Notes under the pieces: generated by a model
What the model saw: the letters and a program-made list of their open reading frames with translations, nothing else
Database searches by the model: none
Told to the model about the DNA's origin: nothing
Made by a program: the position numbers and the translations under genes
In this document: positions 23,846 through 32,080 of the stretch, piece after piece
Position numbering within the stretch: the first letter of the stretch is position 1
How the letters are laid out: every line of letters starts with the position of its first letter
DNA from: JADKAV01 sp963818505
Lineage (GTDB): Bacteria; Actinomycetota; Actinomycetes; S36-B12; UBA10799
Direction of reading: 5' to 3'
NCBI GenBank assembly: GCA_963818505.1
Contig: CAWFSJ010000005.1
Location: forward strand, 682,001 to 746,000
Length of the DNA: 64,000 nt

Positions 23846-25198
23846 ATGAGTCTGGACATGCAGCCGGTGGCATCCGCTTCGTTCGAGCGCACGCCCCCGC
23901 AGGATCTGGCGGCTGAGCAGTGCGTGCTCGGCGCCATGATGCTGTCCAAGGACGCGATCGCCGATGTCGTCGAGCGGTTGCGCGAGGAGGACTTCTACAC
24001 CCCGGCCCACCAGACCGTCTTCCGGGTAGTGCTGGACCTGTATGCCCGCGGTGAGCCCGCGGACGCGATCACGGTTTCGGCGGGACTGTTGGCGTCCGGG
24101 GAGTTGCAGCGCATCGGGGGCGCCCCATACCTGCACACCTTGGTGGCGTCCCCGCCCTTGACCGCGAACGCGTCCTACTACGCCCAAATCGTTCGGGACG
24201 CCTCCATGCGCCGCCGCCTGGTCGAGGTGGGTTCGCGCATCGTCCAGACCGGGTACGCCGGCGAGGGCGAGGTCGAGGAATTGATCAACCGCGCCCAGGC
24301 GGAGGTGTACGAGATCACCCAGCGCACGACGGCTGAGGACTACGCACCCCTGTCGGACCTGCTCGACGGTGTCTACACCGAGTTGGAGTCGATCCAGAAC
24401 CACACCGGCGACATCATCGGTATCCCCACCGGGTTCATCGACCTCGACAAACTGACCAACGGCCTGCACCCCGGCCAGATGATCGTTGTGGCGGCGCGTC
24501 CCGCGATGGGCAAGTCCACATTGGGTCTGGACTTCGCACGCTCTTGCAGCATCAAGAACGGATTGACCAGCGCAATCTTCAGCCTGGAGATGAGCCGCAA
24601 CGAGATTGTGATGCGTCTGCTGAGCGCGCAGGGCGAGTTGCCGCTTCACCACATGCGTTCGGGCTCGCTGAATGAGCAGCAGTGGACCCGCATGGTCAAC
24701 ACCATGTCTGCGGTCTCGTCGGCGCCGTTGTTCATCGACGATTCCCCCAACATGTCGATGATGGAGATCCGGGCCAAGTGCCGGCGTCTGAAGCAACAAC
24801 ACGACCTGCGACTGATCGTTGTGGACTACCTGCAGCTGATGAGTTCCGGCAAGCGGGTCGAATCGCGTCAGCAAGAGGTAGCGGAGTTCTCCCGGGCCCT
24901 GAAACTGCTGGCCAAGGAACTCGAAGTCCCAGTCATCGCGATCAGCCAGTTGAACCGTGGACCGGAGCAACGCACTGACCGTAAACCCATGATGAGCGAC
25001 CTGCGGGAATCCGGTTCTATCGAGCAGGACGCCGACGTGGTGATCCTGCTCCACCGCGAGGATGCCTATGAGAAGGACTCCCCACGCATGGGCGAGGCGG
25101 ACATCATCGTGGCCAAGCACCGTAATGGCCCGACCGCCACCGTCGTGACTGCGTTCCAGGGCCACTACAGCCGATTCGTGGACATGCAGCGGGGGTAG
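23846..25198 (+). CDS. dnaB: Replicative DNA helicase DnaB
   Basis: 450-residue hexameric fork helicase. The N-terminal primase-interacting domain begins PPQDLAAEQCVLGAMMLSK. The RecA-like domain has Walker A ARPAMGKSTLGLDF (near residue 220), Walker B-type LIVVDYLQLMSSGKR and the late motif ESGSIEQDADVVILLHRE. There is no intein, although many actinobacterial dnaB genes carry one at the P-loop. ATG at 23846 sits 5 bases after TACAAC. The DnaA-box-like cluster upstream suggests DnaA-linked control. Confidence 0.96.
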   Translation: MSLDMQPVASASFERTPPQDLAAEQCVLGAMMLSKDAIADVVERLREEDFYTPAHQTVFRVVLDLYARGEPADAITVSAGLLASGELQRIGGAPYLHTLVASPPLTANASYYAQIVRDASMRRRLVEVGSRIVQTGYAGEGEVEELINRAQAEVYEITQRTTAEDYAPLSDLLDGVYTELESIQNHTGDIIGIPTGFIDLDKLTNGLHPGQMIVVAARPAMGKSTLGLDFARSCSIKNGLTSAIFSLEMSRNEIVMRLLSAQGELPLHHMRSGSLNEQQWTRMVNTMSAVSSAPLFIDDSPNMSMMEIRAKCRRLKQQHDLRLIVVDYLQLMSSGKRVESRQQEVAEFSRALKLLAKELEVPVIAISQLNRGPEQRTDRKPMMSDLRESGSIEQDADVVILLHREDAYEKDSPRMGEADIIVAKHRNGPTATVVTAFQGHYSRFVDMQRG

Positions 25199-25248
25199 TC
25201 GGGGCGGCGCCGGCCCTCTTGTCGAACCGGACAGGAGTGGCGCAGTGA

Positions 25249-26163
25249 TTAGCGGGCTGCCTGAGTCGGCAGCTGCGCCGGTGCTCCTGGCGCGCTCAGT
25301 TTGCGTTGATGCCGGGCAGCCAGCCACAACAGGGCGGCCATGACTACGAGGACGTCGGCGAATCCGGCGATGGAAGCCCATGGCAGCACGATGTCGCCGC
25401 TGCGCAGATTGTTGAAGAACGCTCCCATTGGTGTGAGCAGCGGCCAGAGTACGAGAACGTTTCGGACCAGGGCGAAGGCGACCGCGTAGACGACGCCGAG
25501 CCCGAACAGGAACACCATCTCATTGCCGCCCATGCCGTAGCCGACGTGGTAGAGCCCGTACAGAGCGGCAGCCCCCGCAATTCCCGGGACCATGCCGAAA
25601 CTGGCACACAGGCGGGTTTGAACGAACCCCCGGAAGAACACCGCTTCGAAGGCGCCCACTGTCAGCGACATCACCAGCAGCGGCACCCAGTCCTGGGGGC
25701 CTGGAAAGGCGTAGCCGAACAGGGTGAGCGAGTACTGAACCCCAGCGAAGACCAGGGCCAGTGGAACCGTGGCTCGCCAGTTGTCCCGCCGCAGTCCGAG
25801 ATCGGCCAGGGGACGGCGCCGAAACCAGACCGTGTAGATGATGGGACCGCCGAAGCCGACCAGCATGCCAGCGGCGAACGTCAAGAACAGACCCGCCACG
25901 TTGCCGGTGCCAAAGACCGTGAACGCGACCCGGAACAACGCCACGACTGTCAGATAGAGCAGCCCCAAAGCGATCAAATCGCGCCTGTCTGGGCAGACCC
26001 TGCCCAGCGGCTCGGGGCCCACGACCAGAGCAAGCACGAGTGCCGAGAGCGGGATCACCACGCCGTACACCGTGAGATTGAGGAACTCCAAGGCGATCAA
26101 GGCGAGCACTACCCAACTCACCCACAACCGCCATCGCCAACGGTCAGAAGTCTGAGCCAACAT
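25249..26163 (-). CDS. CPBP-family intramembrane protease-like protein, degenerate motifs
   Basis: 304-residue protein with about eight hydrophobic helices. The C-terminal part resembles CPBP (CAAX protease/bacteriocin-processing) glutamic-type membrane proteases: FEAVFFRGFVQ stands where EExxxR is expected, LYGLYHVGYG matches the FxxxH helix, and TPMGAFFNNL occupies the HxxxN position. The second Glu and the motif-3 His are therefore missing, and catalysis is doubtful. ATG at 26163 is chosen because the upstream 37 codons of open frame are not family-like. No immunity or bacteriocin gene is near. Confidence 0.7.
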   Translation of the reverse strand: MLAQTSDRWRWRLWVSWVVLALIALEFLNLTVYGVVIPLSALVLALVVGPEPLGRVCPDRRDLIALGLLYLTVVALFRVAFTVFGTGNVAGLFLTFAAGMLVGFGGPIIYTVWFRRRPLADLGLRRDNWRATVPLALVFAGVQYSLTLFGYAFPGPQDWVPLLVMSLTVGAFEAVFFRGFVQTRLCASFGMVPGIAGAAALYGLYHVGYGMGGNEMVFLFGLGVVYAVAFALVRNVLVLWPLLTPMGAFFNNLRSGDIVLPWASIAGFADVLVVMAALLWLAARHQRKLSAPGAPAQLPTQAAR

Positions 26164-26484
26164 CGCAGCCCTCCAACTCGAGAATACTCCCGGCGTTGCG
26201 GAGGTGAGCGCCCAAAGACCCAAGGCCGGGCCGGTGGAGCCGCTGCGGTGGATGGACGCAACTCGTTTTGTCACACCCCTGTGTGAGGGTGTGGGTAGGC
26301 GGCATTGGGTCGTCGGTCGTGCACCTTCTTGTGGTGCTTGTGCTTGGGCGGCGGGGTTTCCCTGTCAGGGGCCCGTGGCCGTTTCTGGTGGTCGGTTCGA
26401 GCGGATCCATGGGGGTGTGGGGTGGGGTTCTTTCAGGTGTCGGTGCCGGCGTCACGCCGCGCGCGGATCCGGGCTGGTTTGCCC
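26164..26484. other. Intergenic stretch with a GC-rich hairpin
   Basis: The 321 bases between the CPBP gene start and the DUF222 gene start hold no gene I can support. CACACCC (26272-26278) and GGGTGTG (26287-26293) form a 7-bp stem around CTGTGTGA. From about 26290 the plus strand becomes strongly G/T-rich (runs of GTGGTGCTTGTG type). An open frame extends upstream of 26485 but reads Cys/Trp/Gly-rich and unlike protein. Confidence 0.4.
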
Positions 26485-27651
26485 ATGGTGTGCCCGCCTG
26501 GTTGGGATGCGGTGGCCGCGGCGGTCGCGGGTTTGCCGGACCCCGCCGGGCTGGGCGCTGATGAGTTGGCGGGGTCGTTGATCGCCGCGGGGCGGGTGCG
26601 CAACCAGGTGGATGCGTATCTGTGTGGTTTGGCGGGTGCCGCGGATGTGGTGCAGGCCAGCCGCAGCTTGCATGCCGGCACGACCGGCACGCTGATTGCC
26701 GCGGCAACCGGGTGTACCCCGGCGGCTGGTTCGGCGATGGTGGCCACGGCCCGGGTTCTGCGCGGGCTACCGGTGGTGGCCCAGAAGTTCCGGGCTGGGG
26801 ATCTGTCGGCGGTCCACGTGTCGGTGATCACCCGGGCGGCCGGCTCGATCCCGGGGTTCACCGCGTTGGAGGACGCGGTGGTGGCCACCGCGGTGGCCAC
26901 GGATCCGGTGGAGACCCGCCGGATCCTGGAGGTGATCATCGATCAGGTCGGGCCGGGTAGCCCGGGGTTGGATGCCCAGGCGCAGCGGGAACGCCGTTCG
27001 GTGCGGTTGTCGGCGCGCCCGTCGGGGATGTGGCGGCTGTCCGGGCTACTCGATGAGGTGGCTGGGTCGAAACTGGCCGAACTGCTGGCCTGTTTCATCC
27101 AACCGGTCGACACCCTGGATGATGCAAGCACCGAGCAGCGCCGCGCTGACGCCCTGGATGCCATCCTCGACGCGGCGGCGGCCAACACCGCCCCGCACGG
27201 TGTGAGCGCGCTGAGTGTCCTGGTCGACCTGAACGATGTGTCCGAGGGCAACGGCGCGGTGCTGACCGACGGGACCCGGTTGAGCCCGGCGGGCTACCAG
27301 TTGGTGTGCTGCGCGGCGGTGATCAGTGTCATCTTCGGGATCACAGATCCGGCCGGGGCGTTCGTGCCGTTGGCGTTGGCTCGCACCAAACGCCGCGCCA
27401 CGGCCGCCCAATGGGCCGCGCTGGTCGCCCGCGACCGCGGCTGTCTGCGCTGCGGGCAGAAACCACGCTTCTGCCACGCCCACCACATCATCGGATGGGC
27501 CTCGGGCGGGTTGACCGACCTGGAGAATCTGTGCCTACTCTGCCCGCGATGCCACCGCGACCTGCACTTGGGCCGATACCAGATCACCACCACCTGCGGC
27601 ACCGCCCCCATGATCACCATCACCACACCCCCCGGCCGGCGACAACCCTAG
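26485..27651 (+). CDS. DUF222 / HNH endonuclease domain protein (13E12 family)
   Basis: 388-residue member of the actinobacterial 13E12 repeat family. The DUF222 region (residues about 20-290) is Ala/Val-rich and helical, with RTKRRATAAQWAALVARDRG marking its end. The C-terminal HNH domain has CRCGQ-type CLRCGQ, then CHAHHIIGWASGGLTDLENL and CPRCHRDLHLG, giving two zinc knuckles around the HHI catalytic pair. These proteins are multicopy and spread with mobile DNA in actinobacteria; the cellular role is not established. ATG at 26485 is a judgement call: longer in-frame starts exist, but the added sequence is unlike protein. Confidence 0.85.
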   Translation: MVCPPGWDAVAAAVAGLPDPAGLGADELAGSLIAAGRVRNQVDAYLCGLAGAADVVQASRSLHAGTTGTLIAAATGCTPAAGSAMVATARVLRGLPVVAQKFRAGDLSAVHVSVITRAAGSIPGFTALEDAVVATAVATDPVETRRILEVIIDQVGPGSPGLDAQAQRERRSVRLSARPSGMWRLSGLLDEVAGSKLAELLACFIQPVDTLDDASTEQRRADALDAILDAAAANTAPHGVSALSVLVDLNDVSEGNGAVLTDGTRLSPAGYQLVCCAAVISVIFGITDPAGAFVPLALARTKRRATAAQWAALVARDRGCLRCGQKPRFCHAHHIIGWASGGLTDLENLCLLCPRCHRDLHLGRYQITTTCGTAPMITITTPPGRRQP

Positions 27652-27704
27652 CCGCCGCCCCCACCGGGGCAGGTGGCATGCACCCAATTCCAAACATGTG
27701 TCTA

Positions 27705-27759
27705 GCCCGACCCTTGTACATAGGGGTGGGCCGAATATGGCTTGGCTCTAAGGTCGGGC
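27705..27759. terminator. Inverted repeat between convergent genes
   Basis: GCCCGACC (27705-27712) and GGTCGGGC (27752-27759) can pair, extended by TT/AA across a one-base bulge, with a loop of about 39 bases. It lies between the convergent HNH and glycerophosphodiesterase genes, so a bidirectional terminator is plausible. No T-tract. Confidence 0.3.
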
Positions 27760-27803
27760 CGTCCACGAGCCCGGGGGCGAAGTAGCCAACTGAAGTGGCG
27801 CAG

Positions 27804-28712
27804 TCAGCAGAACGACTGGCCGGCCTTCGAGGCCGTCTGCTTTCCGGACGCCAGCAGCCAGTCCCTTACGTCGGCTGTCTTGTCTGTGGTTATGCCCCAG
27901 GCACCGTCGGCCAGGCACTGGTCGATCGCGCGGGGGTCGTTGGCCGTCCAGACCAGCCAGGTGAGTCCGGCCTCGGCGATGGCAGCCGGCAAGTCGGGCG
28001 GGTAGGCGAACAAGGTGTCCAGACCGTCGAGTCGGTGAGTATGGACCTGGTCGAGCAGCCAGTGCACGTCTGCGGGTTCCTCGAAACCGCGGCGATCGTT
28101 GTTCGGGCCCCGCTTGTGGCCCTGCGCCCAGCTGCCGATCTGCCAGCGCGGAGTGGTGTCCACGATCCAAAGAACCTTGTGCCGAGCCGACGCCCTTCTG
28201 ACCTCGGCAGCCGTGTCGAGGTTCTTCGCGATGAACATGACCTGGTCGTCTGAGAGCCCCGACGCGGCGACCGTGGCCAGGATGCCCTCGACCACCTGTG
28301 GTCCTTGGACGATTTCCACCACCAAACCCAGCCCGTCGGGAACGAGCGCCGTAACCTCCGCCAAGGTCGGCACTCGGGCGGTTGACCACTGCGGGCCCTT
28401 CCACCGGCCTGCACTGGCCGACTCGAGCTCGGCGTAGGTGATCGCCTGAAGGTCGTGTCCTGGCCAGTCCGTCGTGCGGTCTGTAGTGGCATCGTGGTGG
28501 ACGACTGGAATCCCGTCGGAGGTCAGCCAGACATCGACCTCGACAGCGTCGGCGCCTTGGTCGAAGCCGTACGCCACGGCGGCGGCGGTGTTCTCCGGCG
28601 GTCCGTCCGGATCGTTGTGTTCGTGGCCCGACCCACGGTGCGCGACGAGTCTCACGACGTCAGGACCGGACAGCGGCGCATCGTGGGGCACGTCTGTACT
28701 CACACCAGCCAC
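27804..28712 (-). CDS. Glycerophosphodiester phosphodiesterase family protein
   Basis: 302-residue GDPD TIM-barrel protein, probably cytoplasmic since no signal peptide is seen. The metal and catalytic motifs are present: LVAHRGSG, PPENTAAAVAYGFDQGAD, and VEVDVWLTSDGIPVVHHD (the HRG, PENT and ExD...HD signature). The C-terminal strand motifs WLVWTANDPRAIDQCLADG and GITTDK also match. It would hydrolyse glycerophosphodiesters to glycerol 3-phosphate and an alcohol. The GTG at 28712 opens the frame, but a second GTG at 28703 follows TAGCGT by 7 bases and may be the real leaderless start. Confidence 0.88.
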   Translation of the reverse strand: MAGVSTDVPHDAPLSGPDVVRLVAHRGSGHEHNDPDGPPENTAAAVAYGFDQGADAVEVDVWLTSDGIPVVHHDATTDRTTDWPGHDLQAITYAELESASAGRWKGPQWSTARVPTLAEVTALVPDGLGLVVEIVQGPQVVEGILATVAASGLSDDQVMFIAKNLDTAAEVRRASARHKVLWIVDTTPRWQIGSWAQGHKRGPNNDRRGFEEPADVHWLLDQVHTHRLDGLDTLFAYPPDLPAAIAEAGLTWLVWTANDPRAIDQCLADGAWGITTDKTADVRDWLLASGKQTASKAGQSFC

Positions 28713-28726
28713 GCTAACGCCTCAGA

Positions 28727-29248
28727 TCAGGCGGCAACCCCGGCAGCGAGCCCCGTTGCCGTGCGCAGAGCCGCTTCAGTTGCGACGGTGAGACGCCCTA
28801 GGGCCGTGGGAGCGTTCGCGGGCTCGACAGTCGAGCCGTCAATCTGCTGGACAGCCTCTGCGATAGCTGCCGTCTTCTGGTCGACGAACGCGGAATCTTC
28901 GCCCCGATCAAGGGCGGCCGAGATTGCTCGGGTGATTGTCTGGAGTTGGTCGAGGCCAGCAGGTGCGGCTACACCGCGGCTGATGTCCTCGCCAAGAGTC
29001 ATGACGGTGCTGAACAGGCTGCGCAGGACCGCTGGCAGTGAATTGAGGTAGGGGTCGGTGGAATCCACGATGACGCCCTGGTGAAGGTCGGCACCCTCGG
29101 CGTGGATCTCGAGGAGGGCCTCGTATTCGTCGCCTCGTTGCGACTCGGCGGCCTCGGCCAGGTCGTGCAGGACACCTGTCGCCTCCGCCAGCAGGAGCGC
29201 GTAGTCAGCGATGGCGTTGTGGCCGGGCTCAACATGATGAACAGACAT
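28727..29248 (-). CDS. Hypothetical helical protein
   Basis: 173-residue protein that I do not recognise. It is almost entirely alpha-helical by composition, rich in Ala, Glu and Leu, with no cysteine, no signal peptide and no transmembrane segment. Several acidic residues and His appear in the N-terminal 60 residues (HHVEPGHNAIADYA, HDLAEAAESQRGDEYEALLE). GGATCAAAAT precedes the ATG at 29248 with GGAG further upstream (GTGAAGATGGAGGATC), an acceptable ribosome binding site. It ends 14 bases before the GDPD gene start on the same strand. Confidence 0.6.
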   Translation of the reverse strand: MSVHHVEPGHNAIADYALLLAEATGVLHDLAEAAESQRGDEYEALLEIHAEGADLHQGVIVDSTDPYLNSLPAVLRSLFSTVMTLGEDISRGVAAPAGLDQLQTITRAISAALDRGEDSAFVDQKTAAIAEAVQQIDGSTVEPANAPTALGRLTVATEAALRTATGLAAGVAA

Positions 29249-29374
29249 TTTGATCCTCCATCTTCACCGTAGGAGGGCCGAGTCACCGCGCCGGAAACGC
29301 AGACTGAACACGGCATTAACTCTGCTTGTGACAGCGGCGATAAGGCTTCTGGGCGCCGGGACTCTCCGGCTGGC

Positions 29375-29380
29375 TACGGT
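29375..29380 (+). promoter_or_regulatory. -10 hexamer of DUF2889 gene, leaderless start
   Basis: TACGGT lies six bases before the GTG at 29387, with no ribosome binding site between them. Confidence 0.4.
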
Positions 29381-29386
29381 GGCTTT

Positions 29387-29977
29387 GTGTCCGACCAACG
29401 AGTTCCCCATCACCGCCGGTCCGTGGTCTTCGACGTGTACGCGGCTGAGGATGACTGCCTTGAAGTGGTCGGGCGGCTTCGCGATGAACGGCCCTGGGCG
29501 CAGCGGCCGGAGGACCTGCCCGTGGTCCACGACCTGGAACTCATCGCGACGGTGTCGACGTTGGATTTCACGGTCAGGACGGTCGAAGTCAGGTTCAACA
29601 CCTATCCCCACGCCGAGTGTCCGGCGATCGCGCAGGCCTACCAGGAACTCGTCGGCGTCCGGGTCGGACGTGGCTGGACCTCGGCTATGCGCGAGCGCCT
29701 AGGTGGTCCGAAGGGCTGCACCCACTTGAGGGAACTGGCCAGGTCGATGGCGCCTGTGCTGGTCCAGGCGGCCTTCTCCGCCCGGGTGCATGACAACCCC
29801 ACTCGCGAAGGTGACGAAGACCGCCTGCGCACGGTACTGCCGTTCCTCAGCGGGACCTGCCACATCTGGGCGCCGAGTGGTCCAGGTGAGAGGAAACTCG
29901 ATGCAGGGTGGGTGCCCGGTAGCACTGCCTACCCGGTGCCGACAGTTGCGGAATTCGAATCCCACAGAGCCGAGTAG
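29387..29977 (+). CDS. DUF2889 domain protein
   Basis: 196-residue protein of the DUF2889 family. The family pattern is visible: an N-terminal RRSVVFDVYAAEDDCLEVVG, a VHDLELIATVSTLDFTV strand region, the central FNTYPHAECPAIAQAYQEL, and the diagnostic RERLGGPKGCTHLRELAR with a following Gln-rich helix. DUF2889 proteins are cytoplasmic and of unknown function; the conserved CTHL motif suggests a metal or active-site cysteine. GTG start at 29387. No functional neighbour is apparent. Confidence 0.8.
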   Translation: MSDQRVPHHRRSVVFDVYAAEDDCLEVVGRLRDERPWAQRPEDLPVVHDLELIATVSTLDFTVRTVEVRFNTYPHAECPAIAQAYQELVGVRVGRGWTSAMRERLGGPKGCTHLRELARSMAPVLVQAAFSARVHDNPTREGDEDRLRTVLPFLSGTCHIWAPSGPGERKLDAGWVPGSTAYPVPTVAEFESHRAE

Positions 29978-30065
29978 CCATGATCTCGTCGTCCGGCGCA
30001 GTTCGGACATATGGGAATCTGTTTGGTCATTTCCCGGACACCCACTGTTCTTGGTAGCGAAATGA

Positions 30066-30083
30066 CCTGTGTGAGCGCTACTG
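30066..30083 (+). promoter_or_regulatory. Candidate LacI-family operator upstream of the xylose operon
   Basis: The stretch around TGTGAGCGCTACTG is centred on a perfect AGCGCT (30074-30079). It resembles the GAGCGCTC core of actinobacterial LacI-type sugar operators such as CebR boxes, though the outer arms do not match well. It lies about 60 bases before xylF and may serve catabolite or substrate control. Weak. Confidence 0.35.
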
Positions 30084-30139
30084 TCGGGGTGCTGTTCACG
30101 ACAAGGGCGCAAGCCCACACAGATGGAGGAAACCCACCC

Positions 30140-31231
30140 ATGAAGATGCGCGCGACACTCGTCGTGTCTGCAGCTGCGTTTGGCCTTGTGCTGAGCGGCT
30201 GCAGCTCCAGCGACAGCGGTTCGACCGCCTCCGAATCCCCAAGCGCCGCCGCGGGCAAGATCGGGGTCATTCTGCCCGACACCGCGTCCTCAGACCGTTG
30301 GGAGAACGCCGACCGCAAGTACTTGCAGGAGGCATTCCAGGCAGCGGGCGTCGAATACGACATCCAGAACGCTAACGGCGACAAGGCGAAGTTCCAGACC
30401 ATCGCCGACCAGATGCTCAACTCGGGCGTCAACACACTGATGATCGTCAACCTCGACAGCGACACTGGTGCGGCCGTCATCAAGAAGGCCAACGCGCAGG
30501 GCGTCAAGGTCATCGACTACGACCGGCTCACACTGGGCGGCAACGCCTCCTACTACGTGTCCTTCGACAACGTGGCAGTCGGCACCAAGATCGGTGAAGG
30601 CCTGGTGACCTGCATGCAGGACAACGGCGACACCTCCGGACCGGTTGCACTTCTCAACGGTTCTCCGACTGACAACAACGCGACGCTGTTCAAGCAGGGC
30701 TACGAGGCCGCAATCACCTCGGCCGGCTATGAGATCGCTGCCGACCAGGCTGTGCCCGAGTGGGACAACACCAAGGCCGGAACGATCTTCGAGCAGATGT
30801 ACACGAAGGCCAACGGTGACTTCATCGGTGTAGCCGCAGCCAACGACGGTCTGGGCGGTGCCACCATCGCCGTTCTCGACCGCAATGGTGAGGCTGGCAA
30901 GATCCCGGTGACCGGACAGGACGCCACCGACGAGGGTCTGCAGCGCGTGCTGCTCGGAACCCAGTGCATGACGGTCTACAAGGCAGTCAAGCAGGAGGCC
31001 GACGCGGCCGCCGCACTGGCGATCGCACTGTCCAAGGGGGAAGAGCCGGCCGTGGACCAGACCACGACCGACCCTGAGACCAACACGGAGATCCCCTCGG
31101 TTCTGCTCGAGCCGCAGTCGATCTTCAAGGACAACGTCAAGGATGTTGTGGCCGATGGCTTCACCACCGCTGACAACCTCTGCACCACGGAGAAGCTGAA
31201 GCAAGCCTGCACTGAGGCTGGCGTCTCCTAA
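30140..31231 (+). CDS. xylF: Xylose ABC transporter substrate-binding lipoprotein
   Basis: 363-residue periplasmic-type sugar-binding protein (Peripla_BP_4). A lipoprotein signal ends LVLSGCSS (Cys about residue 20), then a Ser-rich linker. The mature part begins KIGVILPDTASSDRWENADR and contains VIDYDRLTLGGNASYYVSFD, GVAAANDGLGGATIAVL and IPVTGQDATDEGLQRVL, the pattern of XylF/ChvE-like aldose binders. ATG at 30140 follows GGAGGA by about 9 bases. It is the first gene of an operon with the ATPase, permease, xylose isomerase and xylulokinase, which fixes the sugar as D-xylose by context. Confidence 0.9.
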   Translation: MKMRATLVVSAAAFGLVLSGCSSSDSGSTASESPSAAAGKIGVILPDTASSDRWENADRKYLQEAFQAAGVEYDIQNANGDKAKFQTIADQMLNSGVNTLMIVNLDSDTGAAVIKKANAQGVKVIDYDRLTLGGNASYYVSFDNVAVGTKIGEGLVTCMQDNGDTSGPVALLNGSPTDNNATLFKQGYEAAITSAGYEIAADQAVPEWDNTKAGTIFEQMYTKANGDFIGVAAANDGLGGATIAVLDRNGEAGKIPVTGQDATDEGLQRVLLGTQCMTVYKAVKQEADAAAALAIALSKGEEPAVDQTTTDPETNTEIPSVLLEPQSIFKDNVKDVVADGFTTADNLCTTEKLKQACTEAGVS

Positions 31232-32077
31232 ATGTCGGTAAGCACGCAGTCCGGCGTCCGCCCCTCCCCGGGGCGGGCGTCGGACCCCGTGCTCTCCCTG
31301 CGCGGAGTGCACAAGAGCTTCGGTGCGGTCCACGTCCTGCAGGGCGTGGACTTCGACGTGTATCCCGGCCAGGTCACCGCACTCGTCGGTGACAACGGCG
31401 CGGGGAAGAGCACCCTCATCAAGGGTGTTGCCGGCATCTACCCGTTCGATGACGGCGACTTCCTCTTCGAGGGCCAGAAGGTCCACATCAGCGACCCCAA
31501 GCACGCAAATGCTCTGGGCATCGAGGTTGTCTACCAGGACCTCGCGTTGTGCGACAACCTCGATGTGGTCGCCAACATGTTCCTCGGTCGCGAGGAGAAG
31601 AAGGGGCCCGGCCTCGACGAGGCCGCCATGGAGCGCAAGGCCACCGAGACTCTCGCGGGTCTTTCGGTGCGTACCTTGAGTTCGGTGCGGCGCACCGTCG
31701 CCTCGCTGTCCGGCGGTCAGCGCCAGACGGTGGCGATCGCCCGTGCCGTGCTCTGGAACTCCAAACTCGTGATCCTCGACGAGCCGACCGCGGCCCTCGG
31801 TGTCGCCCAGACCGAACAGGTGCTCAGCCTGGTCGAACGGCTGGCCGCCAACGGTTTGGGTGTTGTGCTGATCTCGCACAACATCAACGACGTCATGCGA
31901 GTCGCCGACCATATCGCGTGCCTCTACCTCGGCCGACTGGCGGCGCAGGTTCCCGCCTCCGAGGTCACCAACTCGCAGGTCGTCGAGTTGATCACTACCG
32001 GCCGCACCGGCGACATCGGTCTGTCGGCCCAGGTAGCCAACCACGCCGACGCCATCGACCCCACCACTGGAGCCTGA
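31232..32077 (+). CDS. xylG: Xylose ABC transporter ATP-binding protein
   Basis: 281-residue single-domain ABC ATPase. Walker A is GDNGAGKST (near residue 55), the signature is SLSGGQRQTVAIARA, and Walker B is LVILDEPTAALG followed by the H-loop VVLISHNI. Most xylose and ribose transporters have a tandem 500-residue ATPase; this is the half-size actinobacterial form that should dimerise. The ATG begins right after the xylF stop (TAAATG), so translation is coupled. The first 20 residues are a low-complexity extension. Confidence 0.9.
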   Translation: MSVSTQSGVRPSPGRASDPVLSLRGVHKSFGAVHVLQGVDFDVYPGQVTALVGDNGAGKSTLIKGVAGIYPFDDGDFLFEGQKVHISDPKHANALGIEVVYQDLALCDNLDVVANMFLGREEKKGPGLDEAAMERKATETLAGLSVRTLSSVRRTVASLSGGQRQTVAIARAVLWNSKLVILDEPTAALGVAQTEQVLSLVERLAANGLGVVLISHNINDVMRVADHIACLYLGRLAAQVPASEVTNSQVVELITTGRTGDIGLSAQVANHADAIDPTTGA

Positions 32078-32080
32078 CAC

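Noticed and set aside
23621..25381. Long minus-strand open frame (586 codons) antisense to dnaB
   Set aside because: It is a shadow of dnaB caused by GC-rich codon bias; its residues are His/Gln/Arg/Asp-rich and match no protein pattern, while dnaB has full motif support.
26305..26484. 60-codon N-terminal extension of the DUF222-HNH protein
   Set aside because: The extra sequence is Cys/Trp/Gly/Arg-rich from G/T-rich DNA and unlike the family's N-terminus; ATG 26485 starts where family-like sequence begins.
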